The translations under genes were made by a program, and so were the position numbers. From NCBI RefSeq assembly GCF_051379705.1, contig NZ_CP179868.1:2542001-2606000 (forward strand): a stretch of 64,000 nucleotides of DNA, in the 5' to 3' direction. The DNA comes from Ekhidna sp051379705. Its GTDB lineage: Bacteria; Bacteroidota; Bacteroidia; Cytophagales; Cyclobacteriaceae. Shown piece after piece: positions 1 through 9,564 of the stretch (its first letter is position 1; every line of letters starts with the position of its first letter). The notes beneath the pieces were generated by a model. It saw only the letters and a program-made list of their open reading frames with translations, was not told the origin of the DNA and ran no database searches.

Positions 1-30
1 TAATAAATCAACATACATATTGACCAAATG

Positions 31-58
31 GCACCTTGATTCTATCAAGGTGCTTTTT
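31..58 (+). terminator. Rho-independent terminator of an upstream gene
   Basis: A 9-bp perfect stem (31-39 with 45-53, GCACCTTGA/TCAAGGTGC) closes a 5-base loop and is followed by five T residues. It probably ends a plus-strand gene lying before the window. Confidence 0.8.
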
Positions 59-109
59 CCTTTTTAAAATTATATGACATATAAAGGAATCATATCTAAT
101 TTTTTTGAA

Positions 110-2899
110 ATGAAAAACAAAACACTTTTTACTTGCCTGCTGCTATGTGTAGGATTATCGTCATTCGCTCAGGAAGGATTCTTGAGAGGGAAGGTAATAG
201 ATGAAACAACTGGCGAGGCATTGTTTGGTGCAACAGTAGTTAAGAAGGGGACCACCATTGGAGCAGTTGCAGACTTTGATGGAAATTACAGCTTATCACT
301 TCCCGGCGGCACACACACCATTGTTTTTCAGTCTGTGGGATTCCAAAATATTATCATCGAAGATGTAAAGATTGCAGATGGTGAAGCAACAGTTTTGGAG
401 GTTGTAATGAAAGAGGATGTTCAGCAACTCGGTGAAGTTGTAGTAACAGCACAAGTCGTTCGCGACAATGAAGTAGGAGTGATGCTGGTTCAGAAAAAGT
501 CAATCAACACATTGGATGGAATTTCTTCTGCGACTTTCAGAAAAATTGGAGATAGCGACCTGTCAGGTGCAATGAAAAGAGTAACGGGTGTTTCTGTTCA
601 AGGAGACAAATACGTTTACGTGAGAGGTTTAGGGGATCGCTACACCAAAACATCGATTAACGGGATGATAATTCCCGGCCTTGATCCGGACAGGAATGAT
701 GTTCAGATTGATATCTTCCCAACAGGAATTCTGGAAAATGTACTTGTCTACAAGACTTTCACCCCTGACTTAACAGGATCTTTTACCGGTGGCCTTATTG
801 ATATCCAAACTAAAAGTTTCCCTGAGGAAAAAAGCTCATCAGTTTCTTTCAGCCTGGGCTTTAATCCTGACATGCACTTCAATTCAGATTACCTTAGCTA
901 CAAGGGATCTTCAACTGATTTTCTTGGGTTTGACAATGGTCAAAGAGAATTACCAGTAACATCCAACTTGGAAATCCCTCAGAACAATCAGACCACCAAC
1001 CTTTTCGACCCGACACTTGCAGGGACGAGAAATACCAGCTTTATGAACACTAGCTTTTCATTCAGCCATAGAAATCAAATTGTTGGTAAAAAATTCACCT
1101 GGGGATATAATGCATTATTTACCTACCGGAACAGAATCAACTATTTCGAAGGATTCGAAAGAAGAAGATACGAAAGAGACGGTACAGGCGATGATGTAGA
1201 ACTCATGAGAGATTTCACAGCAAAAGGTGATCTGTCAACAGATGAAACACTATGGAGTGGGCTAGTCTCGCTGGCAGCTAAAACTAGTAAGTCTACCATC
1301 GGCACCAATTTCCTTCACATTCAAAATGGAGTAAGTTCAGCGTTAGACAGAACAAGAAGTAATACTTCACTTAACAACCCGACTTTCCTTTACAATGATA
1401 TCCTGACGTACGCACAGCGTCAGATGACAAACAATATCCTTTTCGGTAAGCATCAATTGAATAGCAAATTGAAGCTTTCCTGGACGAACTCATTGATTTT
1501 CTCGAAGCAGTATGAGCCGGATTACAGGGAGACAGCCATCAATGAAGATGGTGGACAGCTAGGATTCCGAAACGGTGGTTTGATCAACAGATTCTGGAGA
1601 AATCTATCCGAAGTAAATGAGAGCTTTAGAGTGGATTTGGAGTATGAACTAAATAAGAAGAATAAGCTTAAGTTCGGTGGAGCTTATACCTACAGAGATA
1701 GAGAATTTGATGTTTACAATTATTCATATGGCAATCTGCTCACAAGCAACGTAGATAGTACAGATCCCAATGATCTCTTGCCAGAAAATGTAATTAGCCC
1801 TGAGCGTCCAACAGGTTTATTCATTCAAAATGCTACAGATCCTAGCAACGCATATGATGGACAACAAAATCTTGCTGCCGGGTACGTAATGAATGAAATG
1901 TCGATTACAGATAAATTAAAATCGATATATGGTGTGAGACTGGAATCAGTAAACATGTTTTATACAGGCGTAGTTGAGCAAGAAGATGGATCACAAGCTT
2001 TAGTTGAAAAGCAGAAAACACTGAGTGAGACAAATCTTTTGCCTTCATTAAGCTTGATCTACAATGTAAACGAAGACATGAATCTACGCGCGTCTTTCAA
2101 CAAGACACTTGCAAGACCATCTTTCAAAGAGAAATCTGAAGCATTCATAGCTGACCCAATCACTGGGATATTCTTCATTGGAAATATTGACACCAAGCAG
2201 GCAGAAATTTTAAACTATGATTTACGATGGGAATATTTCTTCACTCCTGGGGAGATGGCATCACTTTCATTCTTCTATAAAGATTTCACAAACCATATCG
2301 CAATCGTCGCTTTCGAAGTAGCTCCCAATCAGGTAACGCCTAGAAACGTTGGGTCTGCTGTAGCTTATGGAACTGAATTTGAATTCAAAAAGAGACTAGG
2401 CTTAATCAATGACAGATTTGATGATTTAACGATCGGAGGAAACTACTCATACACCATTTCCAGAGTTGACAGAAAAACAGTTACGGTGAGCGAAACAGGT
2501 GAAAATGAGTTTCAAAGTGAAGTGAACTTCCGAGGAACAGATCAAGGAGTAGATCGATATAGAAACTTAAGTTTACAGGCTCCTTTCTCAATCAACACAT
2601 TTCTGAACTATGAAATGCCTAATCTGGATTTGTCAGCGAATCTTTCGTACAATGTTCAGGGTGAAACATTAACGTATGTGAGCGCGGCACGAGTACCAGA
2701 GGTTTTTACCAAACCATTCCACTCGTTGAACTTCAAAGTTTCAAAAAGCCTTACTGAAAGATCTTTGCTAAGCCTCAGAGTAACGAACATTTTAAACGAC
2801 GATAATGAGTTGGTTTATAAATCCGATAATCAAGAGGCACTGTTTTCAAGACAGAGCCCTGGCAGATTGTTCACATTGAAATACACATACAATTTTTAA
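110..2899 (+). CDS. TonB-dependent outer membrane receptor with N-terminal carboxypeptidase-like domain
   Basis: Outer membrane receptor of the TonB-dependent type, expected to import an unidentified ligand using energy from TonB/ExbBD. The ATG at 110 is chosen over the one at 74 because it puts a clean signal peptide (MKNKTLFTCLLLCVGLSSFAQ) first. Next comes a carboxypeptidase-regulatory-like beta domain (roughly residues 24-100, with GKVIDETTGEALFGATV). A plug domain follows, with a VYVRGLGDRYTKT stretch and DVQIDIFPTGILENVLV, then a long beta-barrel ending in an aromatic residue (LKYTYNF). The length, about 929 residues, is normal. No SusD partner is adjacent, so this is not a standard SusCD glycan locus. 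The substrate cannot be told from sequence. Confidence 0.9.
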   Translation: MKNKTLFTCLLLCVGLSSFAQEGFLRGKVIDETTGEALFGATVVKKGTTIGAVADFDGNYSLSLPGGTHTIVFQSVGFQNIIIEDVKIADGEATVLEVVMKEDVQQLGEVVVTAQVVRDNEVGVMLVQKKSINTLDGISSATFRKIGDSDLSGAMKRVTGVSVQGDKYVYVRGLGDRYTKTSINGMIIPGLDPDRNDVQIDIFPTGILENVLVYKTFTPDLTGSFTGGLIDIQTKSFPEEKSSSVSFSLGFNPDMHFNSDYLSYKGSSTDFLGFDNGQRELPVTSNLEIPQNNQTTNLFDPTLAGTRNTSFMNTSFSFSHRNQIVGKKFTWGYNALFTYRNRINYFEGFERRRYERDGTGDDVELMRDFTAKGDLSTDETLWSGLVSLAAKTSKSTIGTNFLHIQNGVSSALDRTRSNTSLNNPTFLYNDILTYAQRQMTNNILFGKHQLNSKLKLSWTNSLIFSKQYEPDYRETAINEDGGQLGFRNGGLINRFWRNLSEVNESFRVDLEYELNKKNKLKFGGAYTYRDREFDVYNYSYGNLLTSNVDSTDPNDLLPENVISPERPTGLFIQNATDPSNAYDGQQNLAAGYVMNEMSITDKLKSIYGVRLESVNMFYTGVVEQEDGSQALVEKQKTLSETNLLPSLSLIYNVNEDMNLRASFNKTLARPSFKEKSEAFIADPITGIFFIGNIDTKQAEILNYDLRWEYFFTPGEMASLSFFYKDFTNHIAIVAFEVAPNQVTPRNVGSAVAYGTEFEFKKRLGLINDRFDDLTIGGNYSYTISRVDRKTVTVSETGENEFQSEVNFRGTDQGVDRYRNLSLQAPFSINTFLNYEMPNLDLSANLSYNVQGETLTYVSAARVPEVFTKPFHSLNFKVSKSLTERSLLSLRVTNILNDDNELVYKSDNQEALFSRQSPGRLFTLKYTYNF

Positions 2900-2922
2900 A
2901 AGAAGGTTATCTGTTAAGTTAA

Positions 2923-2953
2923 AAATAAGCCTCGAGAGAGGCTTATTTTTTGC
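2923..2953. terminator. Bidirectional terminator between convergent genes
   Basis: A stem of at least 10 bp (AATAAGCCTC at 2926-2935 with GAGGCTTATT at 2940-2949) has a GAGA loop, with A-rich sequence on the left and T-rich on the right. It can therefore end both the receptor gene and the converging minus-strand gene. Confidence 0.85.
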
Positions 2954-2954
2954 T

Positions 2955-3530
2955 TTAACCTTTCTCAATCTTCTTAATTTTCTCTTTCAGCCGCTGATTT
3001 TCTTTTTCTAAATCTGTGATCTGTTTTAGCAACTCCTGTTGTTTACTCTCCAATACGGCATCTCGATATTCGCTACTCAGCTTTTCGGACTTTGCTTGAT
3101 TTGTTTCTATCTGTTCCAACAAATCATTGATGTAAAACTTCTTCTTAAAATCTAAAATCATGGTCAAAGCCTGATCCTTGTAAGTCTTATTCTCCAGACC
3201 CAGGAAAAACTCAGTTCCACCTTGCCCGTCTGTAGTTTGAGTAAAGATTTCCAGATCCACATTTCCATCCGTTCGCTCCGAAGGAATGGTCACCTTGTAG
3301 TAAGTCTTCATGTTCAGCGGACTGCCAAATTCCCTGGCAAACTTCCACCACCCCTTTCTCACATCTTCACGTGCAAAATCAAAACTTGTAGTATAACCCG
3401 TTAAAGCCTTACCTTCCAGATTCAATTGAGATGAAGAAGCTTTAGAAGAATGCTTTTTTTGAGCGAAAGTCAATGTGAACACGAACAAAAGAACGTATCC
3501 AAGAGTATGTTTATAAACGAAATTTCTCAT
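2955..3530 (-). CDS. Secreted protein of unknown function with C-terminal coiled coil
   Basis: I do not recognise the family. The 191-residue protein starts with a signal peptide (MRNFVYKHTLGYVLLFVFTLTFAQ), so it should be periplasmic or envelope-located. A globular middle part, about residues 35-130, contains KGWWKFAREFG. The last 50 residues are strongly charged, with heptad-like leucine and isoleucine spacing (LLKQITDLEKENQRLKEKIKK), predicting a coiled coil. Its start codon overlaps the start of the divergent epimerase gene by two bases, leaving no separate intergenic promoter for either gene. Confidence 0.65.
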   Translation of the reverse strand: MRNFVYKHTLGYVLLFVFTLTFAQKKHSSKASSSQLNLEGKALTGYTTSFDFAREDVRKGWWKFAREFGSPLNMKTYYKVTIPSERTDGNVDLEIFTQTTDGQGGTEFFLGLENKTYKDQALTMILDFKKKFYINDLLEQIETNQAKSEKLSSEYRDAVLESKQQELLKQITDLEKENQRLKEKIKKIEKG

Positions 3531-4479
3531 GTCTTCAACAAATCTAAATCACACAATCAAAACGGTACTTATCACAGGCGGAACTGGTCTCGTCGGACGA
3601 GAACTTAGTCAGCGACTTACGTCCAATGGATATAAGGTAACACACCTGTCAAGAAACCCAACGCAAAAACACTACCAGACATTCTACTGGGATATCAAAA
3701 AAGGTGAAATAGACGATGAAGCCATTAGATCAGCCGATGCAATTATCCACCTGGCAGGAGCAGGCGTATCAGATAAAAGATGGACAGAAGACTGGAAAAA
3801 AGAGATATACAACAGTCGAATTGACTCTACCAGACTATTGAAAAATAAAGTAGCAGAACTCAATCCCGGATTGAAACACTTTATTTCTGCCTCCGCAATT
3901 GGTTACTATGGCTGGGATTCAGGGGAGAAGCTCGTAGATGAATCTTCACCAAAAGGCACCGGATTTTTAGCTGATGTAGTTGAGGATTGGGAAAATGAGG
4001 TAGATAAATTCAGTGAATTGAAAATCAAAGTTTCCAAAGTCAGAATAGGAATAGTGCTTAGTGAAAAAGGAGGTGCGTTGGTAGAACTGATGAAACCCAT
4101 CAAATACGGGGTAGGTGCTCCGCTTGCAAGTGGGGATCAATATATGAGCTGGATTCATATTCAGGATTTGTGTGGAATATTTAGTCATACCCTGGAAAAT
4201 TCCAATGAAGGCACCTTTAATGGAGTGGCACCAAACCCGCATACCAACAAAGAATTCACCAAACAAGTAGCATCTGTATTGAAAAAGCCACTTTGGCTGC
4301 CGAATGTTCCTAAATTTGCGCTCCGATTAATAGTTGGGGAGATGGCAGATATATTGGTAGGAGGCAATCGAGTGGCCAGCAAAAAAGTAGAAGACACGGG
4401 ATTTAATTTTCAGTTTGCAACGTTAGACGAGGCGCTGCAAGATTTACTACACTACAATGGAAGAAAAGAAAAAAATTAG
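3529..4479 (+). CDS. TIGR01777 family NAD(P)-dependent epimerase-like protein
   Basis: Extended short-chain dehydrogenase/reductase fold of the TIGR01777 (YfcH/SDR39U1) type. It is likely a cytoplasmic NAD(P)-binding enzyme whose substrate is unknown in most organisms. The Rossmann motif GGTGLVG lies at residues 17-23, and IIHLAGAGVSDKRW is characteristic of this family. ASAIGYYG carries the SDR active-site tyrosine region, and a DUF1731-type C-terminus (LPNVPKFALRLIVGEMA) follows. The length of 316 residues is close to the usual 300. The ATG at 3529 overlaps the ATG of the divergent gene on the other strand, and the 3' end overlaps the next gene by 23 bases, suggesting co-transcription with the LOG-family gene. 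Confidence 0.88.
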   Translation: MSSTNLNHTIKTVLITGGTGLVGRELSQRLTSNGYKVTHLSRNPTQKHYQTFYWDIKKGEIDDEAIRSADAIIHLAGAGVSDKRWTEDWKKEIYNSRIDSTRLLKNKVAELNPGLKHFISASAIGYYGWDSGEKLVDESSPKGTGFLADVVEDWENEVDKFSELKIKVSKVRIGIVLSEKGGALVELMKPIKYGVGAPLASGDQYMSWIHIQDLCGIFSHTLENSNEGTFNGVAPNPHTNKEFTKQVASVLKKPLWLPNVPKFALRLIVGEMADILVGGNRVASKKVEDTGFNFQFATLDEALQDLLHYNGRKEKN

Positions 4480-5188
4480 TAAGGAAGAGGAGGCTCGTAT
4501 TCTAGAAGCCTTCAAGGAGAAAAATTGGAATGAAATCAAGAGTGCAGACTCTTGGGTGATTTTCAAAGTGATGGGTGAGTTTGTTCAGGGGTTTGAGAAG
4601 ATGGCGAAGATTGGACCTTGTGTTTCGATCTTTGGATCGGCTCGTACGCAACCTGACAACAAATACTATAAGGTGGCTGAAGAAATCGCAGCTAAAGTAG
4701 TGCGTCACGGTTATGGAGTAATCACAGGTGGTGGGCCCGGTATCATGGAAGCAGGTAATAAAGGAGCGAATGCCCAAGGAGGTAAATCCGTGGGACTAAA
4801 TATTGACTTACCATTTGAGCAAAACAACAACATCTACATAGACATAGATAAAAGCATAGACTTTGACTACTTCTTTGTTCGCAAAGTGATGTTTGTAAAA
4901 TACTCGCAGGGATTCATTGTCCTTCCCGGAGGATTTGGAACAATGGATGAACTTTTTGAAGCTTTGACACTAATTCAAACAAAGAAAATCGGTCGCTTTC
5001 CTATCGTTTTAGTCGGACGGGAGTACTGGACCGGGATGGTCGATTGGTTGAAGAAAGTGATGCTTGAGATGGAAGGAAACATTAGCCCTGCTGACCTTGA
5101 CCTTTTCAATGTGGTAGACACTGCGACAGAAGCCGTGGAAGTGATTGATGACTTCTACAGCAAATACAACTTGAGCCCTAACTTCTAA
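4457..5188 (+). CDS. LOG family protein (TIGR00730, Rossmann fold nucleotide phosphoribohydrolase)
   Basis: Member of the LOG/TIGR00730 family, formerly called lysine decarboxylase-like. Characterised members hydrolyse nucleoside 5'-monophosphates such as cytokinin ribotides to free base and ribose 5-phosphate. The first glycine-rich motif is at about residues 90-97 (TGGGPGIME). The hallmark PGGFGTMDE lies at residues 157-165, and its glutamate is expected to be catalytic. The 243-residue length and long N-terminal helix point to the longer type of LOG protein. Its start lies 23 bases inside the preceding epimerase gene, and uvrA follows after 13 bases, so the three are likely one transcript. 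The natural substrate here is unknown. Confidence 0.88.
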   Translation: MEEKKKISKEEEARILEAFKEKNWNEIKSADSWVIFKVMGEFVQGFEKMAKIGPCVSIFGSARTQPDNKYYKVAEEIAAKVVRHGYGVITGGGPGIMEAGNKGANAQGGKSVGLNIDLPFEQNNNIYIDIDKSIDFDYFFVRKVMFVKYSQGFIVLPGGFGTMDELFEALTLIQTKKIGRFPIVLVGREYWTGMVDWLKKVMLEMEGNISPADLDLFNVVDTATEAVEVIDDFYSKYNLSPNF

Positions 5189-5201
5189 CATAAAGCAAGC
5201 A

Positions 5202-8018
5202 TTGAAGAAGAGAGAGGAAGTCATTGAGATCATAGGTGCGCGCGAGCACAACCTGAAGAACATTGATTTGACATTGCCACGCAATAAGCTGATTGTAATA
5301 ACAGGCATCAGTGGCAGTGGTAAATCTTCATTAGCATTCGATACCATTTATGCGGAAGGCCAACGGCGATACATGGAAAGCTTCAGTGCCTATGCAAGAG
5401 CATTTATTGGTGACATGGAACGCCCGGATGTCGATAAGATCGATGGATTAAGTCCGGTTATTTCCATCGAGCAGAAAACGACCTCCAGAAATCCCCGATC
5501 TACAGTTGGTACAGTCACTGAAATTTATGACTTCTTCCGACTACTTTATGCAAGAGCCGGTGAGGCATTCTCATACCTATCTGGTAACAAAATGACTCGC
5601 CAGTCAGAGGATCAAATCATAGACATGATTCTAAAAAACTTTGAGGGCCAAAAACTCATATTGCTAGCTCCGGTCGTTAAAGGAAGAAAGGGCCACTATC
5701 GAGAACTTTTTGTGCAAATACGCAAACTAGGATTCACAAAAGTCAGAGTGGATGGTGAAGTGCAGGATTTGGTTCCAAAGATGCAGGTCGATAGATACAA
5801 AACACATGATATTGAAATAGTCACCGACAGAATCAAAGTTTCTGACAAAGACAGAAAGCGCGTGCGAGATTCGGTAAACACTTCACTGAGACATGGTGAT
5901 GGAGTAATGATGATTCAGAAAGAGGATGGAGAAACCGCTCACTTCTCCAAAAACCTCATGGATCCAGAAACCGGCCTTGCTTACGCTGATCCAGCGCCAA
6001 ATACTTTTTCATTCAACTCTCCATACGGCGCATGTCCTGAGTGTAATGGATTAGGAATCATCGAGGAGATTTCTAAAGAATCAGTCATTCCAGACGAGTC
6101 GCTAAGTATAAGTAGAGGAGGCATTGCTCCACTGGGAGAATATCGGGATATCTGGATTTTTAAAAAGATTGAAGCCATCCTGAAAAGGAATAAAGTCAAC
6201 CTTTCTACTCCTATCGGGAAGATTCCAAAAGATATTATAAGTGTATTGCTCTATGGCGACAGTGTGCCAGTAGCGGTGAGCTCGGTGAAGTATCCAGGCA
6301 CAGACTGGCATACGAAATTTGAGGGAATCATCAACTTTCTGGAAAAACAGAAAGATGGTGGATCAGAGAAAATTCAGACTTGGGTCAAAGAGTTTACAGA
6401 TACCAGAACTTGCCCTACCTGCGATGGCTACCGATTGAAGAAAGAAGCTCTGCACTACAAAATCGCAGATAAGCACATCGGGGAGCTGGCAGAAATGGAC
6501 ATTAATTCACTTGGCGAGTGGATTGAAAATGTGGAAGAAAAGTTGAATGAACGTCAACTGCTCATTGCAACAGAAGTTTTGAAGGAATTGAGAAAACGGA
6601 TTGGCTTTCTGTTGGATGTAGGCCTTGATTATCTCAACCTCAATCGGCCACTAAAAACCCTTTCCGGAGGCGAAGCACAGCGGATTAGGCTGGCCACACA
6701 GATTGGAACACAGCTGGTAAATGTGCTTTACATCTTGGACGAGCCCAGTATTGGGTTGCACCAAAGAGATAATGTCAAGTTAATCCAGGCATTGAAAGAC
6801 TTAAGAGATTTGGGAAATACGGTCATTGTGGTTGAGCATGACAAAGACATGATGTTGGAGTCTGATGAGGTAGTAGATATTGGTCCGGGAGCCGGAAGAC
6901 ACGGAGGCCAGATCGTAGCTAAAGGCTCACCGCAGGAATTTTTAAAACTGGGCAGTTCCACAGCTGACTACCTTAACGGCAAAAGGAAAATCGAAATTCC
7001 AGCTAAACGGCGAAGCACAAATGGAAAATGGCTCGAACTTTACGGAGCAACAGGCCATAATCTGAAGAATGTCGACTTGAAATTACCACTTGGCAATCTG
7101 ATTTTAGTCACCGGAGTTTCAGGGAGTGGAAAATCTACGCTGATTCATGAGACACTTTATCCGCTCATACGAAAGCATCTTTACAAAAGTCGTCAGGAAC
7201 CTCTACCATTCAAGAAAGTTAAAGGAGTAGATCAATTTGATAAGGTTATCGAGGTAGATCAGTCGCCTATTGGGCGAACTCCAAGATCAAACCCAGCCAC
7301 TTATACCGGGGTTTTCTCGGAAATCAGAAGCCTGTTTGCGCAGCTTCCTGAAGCTAAAATCCGAGGCTACAAACCTGGCCGCTTTTCTTTCAATGTGAAA
7401 GGAGGAAGATGCGAAACATGCGGAGGAGGAGGTATGCGCCTCATCGAGATGGATTTCCTGCCAGATGTGCATGTGCCTTGCGAGACGTGCAAAGGGAAAA
7501 GGTATAATAGAGAAACGCTAGAAGTTCGATTCAAAGGCAAGTCGATTTCTGATGTGCTGGACATGACTGTTTCTCAATCGGTAGATTTCTTTGAAAAGCA
7601 GCCACGAATTGTACGAAAACTGAAAACCTTAGATGAAGTCGGTTTAGGTTACATTTCACTTGGTCAACATGCTACAACCTTATCAGGAGGTGAAGCTCAG
7701 CGAGTTAAGCTTGCGACTGAGTTATCCAAAAAGGACACCGGAAAAACCTTTTACATTTTAGATGAACCAACAACTGGTTTGCATTTTCAGGACATTGAGC
7801 ATTTGCTTGATGTACTTCAAAAACTGGTAGATAAAGGCAATACCGTGCTCATTATTGAGCACAATATGGATGTAATAAAAGTGGCAGATCACATAATCGA
7901 TCTAGGTCCGGAGGGAGGTTATGCCGGCGGGCAAATCATTGCCCAGGGCACTCCGGAAGAGATCGCTAAGGTGAAAGAAAGTTATACTGCCAAGTTTCTT
8001 AAAACTGAGCTTAATTAA
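5202..8018 (+). CDS. uvrA: Excinuclease ABC subunit UvrA
   Basis: DNA-damage recognition ATPase of nucleotide excision repair, working with UvrB and UvrC. Two ABC modules are present. The first has Walker A GISGSGKSS at residues 35-43 and signature LSGGEAQRIRLA. The second has GVSGSGKST and LSGGEAQRVKLA. Zinc-finger cysteines are visible in CPECNGLG, CPTCDGYR and the CETCGGGG...CETCKGK pair. The 938-residue length is typical. The start is a TTG at 5202: there is no upstream in-frame ATG after the previous gene, and the first internal ATG would remove the Walker A motif. The 3' end overlaps the converging gene by 8 bases. A uvrC gene lies elsewhere in the window (21718-23517), so the system is dispersed. 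Confidence 0.97.
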   Translation: MKKREEVIEIIGAREHNLKNIDLTLPRNKLIVITGISGSGKSSLAFDTIYAEGQRRYMESFSAYARAFIGDMERPDVDKIDGLSPVISIEQKTTSRNPRSTVGTVTEIYDFFRLLYARAGEAFSYLSGNKMTRQSEDQIIDMILKNFEGQKLILLAPVVKGRKGHYRELFVQIRKLGFTKVRVDGEVQDLVPKMQVDRYKTHDIEIVTDRIKVSDKDRKRVRDSVNTSLRHGDGVMMIQKEDGETAHFSKNLMDPETGLAYADPAPNTFSFNSPYGACPECNGLGIIEEISKESVIPDESLSISRGGIAPLGEYRDIWIFKKIEAILKRNKVNLSTPIGKIPKDIISVLLYGDSVPVAVSSVKYPGTDWHTKFEGIINFLEKQKDGGSEKIQTWVKEFTDTRTCPTCDGYRLKKEALHYKIADKHIGELAEMDINSLGEWIENVEEKLNERQLLIATEVLKELRKRIGFLLDVGLDYLNLNRPLKTLSGGEAQRIRLATQIGTQLVNVLYILDEPSIGLHQRDNVKLIQALKDLRDLGNTVIVVEHDKDMMLESDEVVDIGPGAGRHGGQIVAKGSPQEFLKLGSSTADYLNGKRKIEIPAKRRSTNGKWLELYGATGHNLKNVDLKLPLGNLILVTGVSGSGKSTLIHETLYPLIRKHLYKSRQEPLPFKKVKGVDQFDKVIEVDQSPIGRTPRSNPATYTGVFSEIRSLFAQLPEAKIRGYKPGRFSFNVKGGRCETCGGGGMRLIEMDFLPDVHVPCETCKGKRYNRETLEVRFKGKSISDVLDMTVSQSVDFFEKQPRIVRKLKTLDEVGLGYISLGQHATTLSGGEAQRVKLATELSKKDTGKTFYILDEPTTGLHFQDIEHLLDVLQKLVDKGNTVLIIEHNMDVIKVADHIIDLGPEGGYAGGQIIAQGTPEEIAKVKESYTAKFLKTELN

Positions 8019-8316
8019 TAAAAGCTTCTATATACTCCGAATCTGCGAAGTAGTAATAATCCCCTTGATAATCGAAGGCAAAATCGCTCTCCTCAAGGAT
8101 CATATTGTCTACAACAGAGATATCATTATTGGCAACTTTAGTCAATGGTATTTCTCGTACCAGAGCGCCTTCATAGTTGTATACTTTAACCATTTTTTCG
8201 AAGACGAGTTCAGCGTCTAATTGCATGCTCAATCCTTGATTGGCGCGCATGGAAGCTTCTGCAGATCCAGCTAGTGTGGACACTGCCAATGCCATTAGCA
8301 ACAGTAGTGATTTCAT
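8011..8316 (-). CDS. Small secreted protein of unknown function
   Basis: I do not recognise the family. The 101-residue product begins with a clear signal peptide (MKSLLLLMALAVSTLAGSAEA), giving a mature protein of about 80 residues, rich in acidic residues and tyrosine near its C-terminus (DFAFDYQGDYYYFADSEYIEAF). It may be a small periplasmic or surface protein. It converges on uvrA with an 8-base overlap. The 191 bases between it and the divergent histidine kinase gene hold no other gene that I can see and no strong TAnnTTTG match. Confidence 0.6.
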   Translation of the reverse strand: MKSLLLLMALAVSTLAGSAEASMRANQGLSMQLDAELVFEKMVKVYNYEGALVREIPLTKVANNDISVVDNMILEESDFAFDYQGDYYYFADSEYIEAFIN

Positions 8317-8507
8317 TTGAGTCTTTTTTAAATTTTGAGTTTAGTCCTGTTCTAGCATACGACGAATAACTGTGTGGGTTTGTTAATTATCATTAATAAT
8401 GCGGAATGGAAGCGTTAAAGATTTGTTAAAACCACTCATCCACGATTGTTCACTTCTATGAAATTCTACCACCAATTCCCACGGAGCTTGTGTAGATTTA
8501 GTCACTA

Positions 8508-9554
8508 ATGACCAAAGGACGAATTTATTGGCTATGTCAAATAGTGGGCTGGGGCTTTTACGGTTTCATCCAAATATTTTTTTATACGATAGCCGAAAGA
8601 TTCGACTTTATTCAAGCCATCGGTATTCTGTATCAGGTCATTTACTTCATTGGCACAACACATTTTCTGCGAAACATAATCATCCGACTGGAATGGCTCA
8701 ACCTTCGCTTACCACACCTCATTCCACGGCTGTTATTGGTGACCTTGGCACTTAGTGGATTAAACTATGTCTATCTGCTCATTCTAGACTTTTTTACTGA
8801 CACAGTATCCGGCAGTGACCTTATGCTGGTCACAGCACTGATCAATACCGTGATTTACTGGATTATTTATTTTATATGGTGCTTGTTCTATTTTGCATTT
8901 CACTATGTTCAGCGATATAACAAATCTTTGAAGGCAGAAACAGCCGCCAGAGAAGTGGAACTCAAAAATCTCAAAGCTCAGCTCAACCCCCACTTTATCT
9001 TCAACGCCCTTAATAGCATTCGAGCGCTGGTAGACGAAAACCCAAGAAAATCCAAAGAATCAATCACCCAGCTCTCACATATACTTAGGAACTCGCTTAT
9101 AAGTGATCGGAAAAAACTCATTCCTTTCATGGAAGAATTGAAAACTGTCATGGATTACCTGGCACTTGAATCGATTCGATATGAAGAGCGATTAACTACC
9201 AGTTTTGATATTGACAGAAATTCTGGAAAATTCAGCATTCCACCATTAATGATTCAGACACTGGTAGAAAATGGAATTAAGCACGGAATATCTAACTTGA
9301 AGCACGGTGGTGAAATAAGTATAACCACGACCGTGCGTAGAAAACAACTTCATCTGGAAATCCGTAATACCGGACAGCTCCATAAAGAGATGAACGTAAC
9401 CGAAGGATTTGGTCTTGCAAATACCCGGAAACGATTAGAGTTAATATTCGGAGAATTAGCCAAATTTGAAATAAAGAATGAAAACAAAACCACAGTTCTA
9501 ACCACCATAATCCTGCCTCTAAGAGACGGATCCACCATAGAACTTGATGAATAA
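8508..9554 (+). CDS. LytS/YehU-type sensor histidine kinase
   Basis: Membrane histidine kinase of the His_kinase (PF06580) type, which pairs with LytTR-domain regulators. The N-terminal part holds about four membrane helices (WLCQIVGWGFYGFIQIFFY through VIYWIIYFIWCLFYFAF). A short coiled linker follows, then the phosphoacceptor motif LNPHFIFNALNSI, with His at about residue 162. The ATP-binding domain has LVENGIKHGI (N box) and EGFGLANTRKRL (G box). No extracytoplasmic sensor domain is visible, so sensing is probably within the membrane. The gene overlaps or abuts the response regulator gene at 9565, so the two form a two-component operon. Confidence 0.93.
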   Translation: MTKGRIYWLCQIVGWGFYGFIQIFFYTIAERFDFIQAIGILYQVIYFIGTTHFLRNIIIRLEWLNLRLPHLIPRLLLVTLALSGLNYVYLLILDFFTDTVSGSDLMLVTALINTVIYWIIYFIWCLFYFAFHYVQRYNKSLKAETAAREVELKNLKAQLNPHFIFNALNSIRALVDENPRKSKESITQLSHILRNSLISDRKKLIPFMEELKTVMDYLALESIRYEERLTTSFDIDRNSGKFSIPPLMIQTLVENGIKHGISNLKHGGEISITTTVRRKQLHLEIRNTGQLHKEMNVTEGFGLANTRKRLELIFGELAKFEIKNENKTTVLTTIILPLRDGSTIELDE

Positions 9555-9564
9555 ACCTATATTG

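Noticed and set aside
74..109. ATG at 74 as start of the TonB-dependent receptor
   Set aside because: The extra 12 residues precede a well-formed signal peptide at 110.
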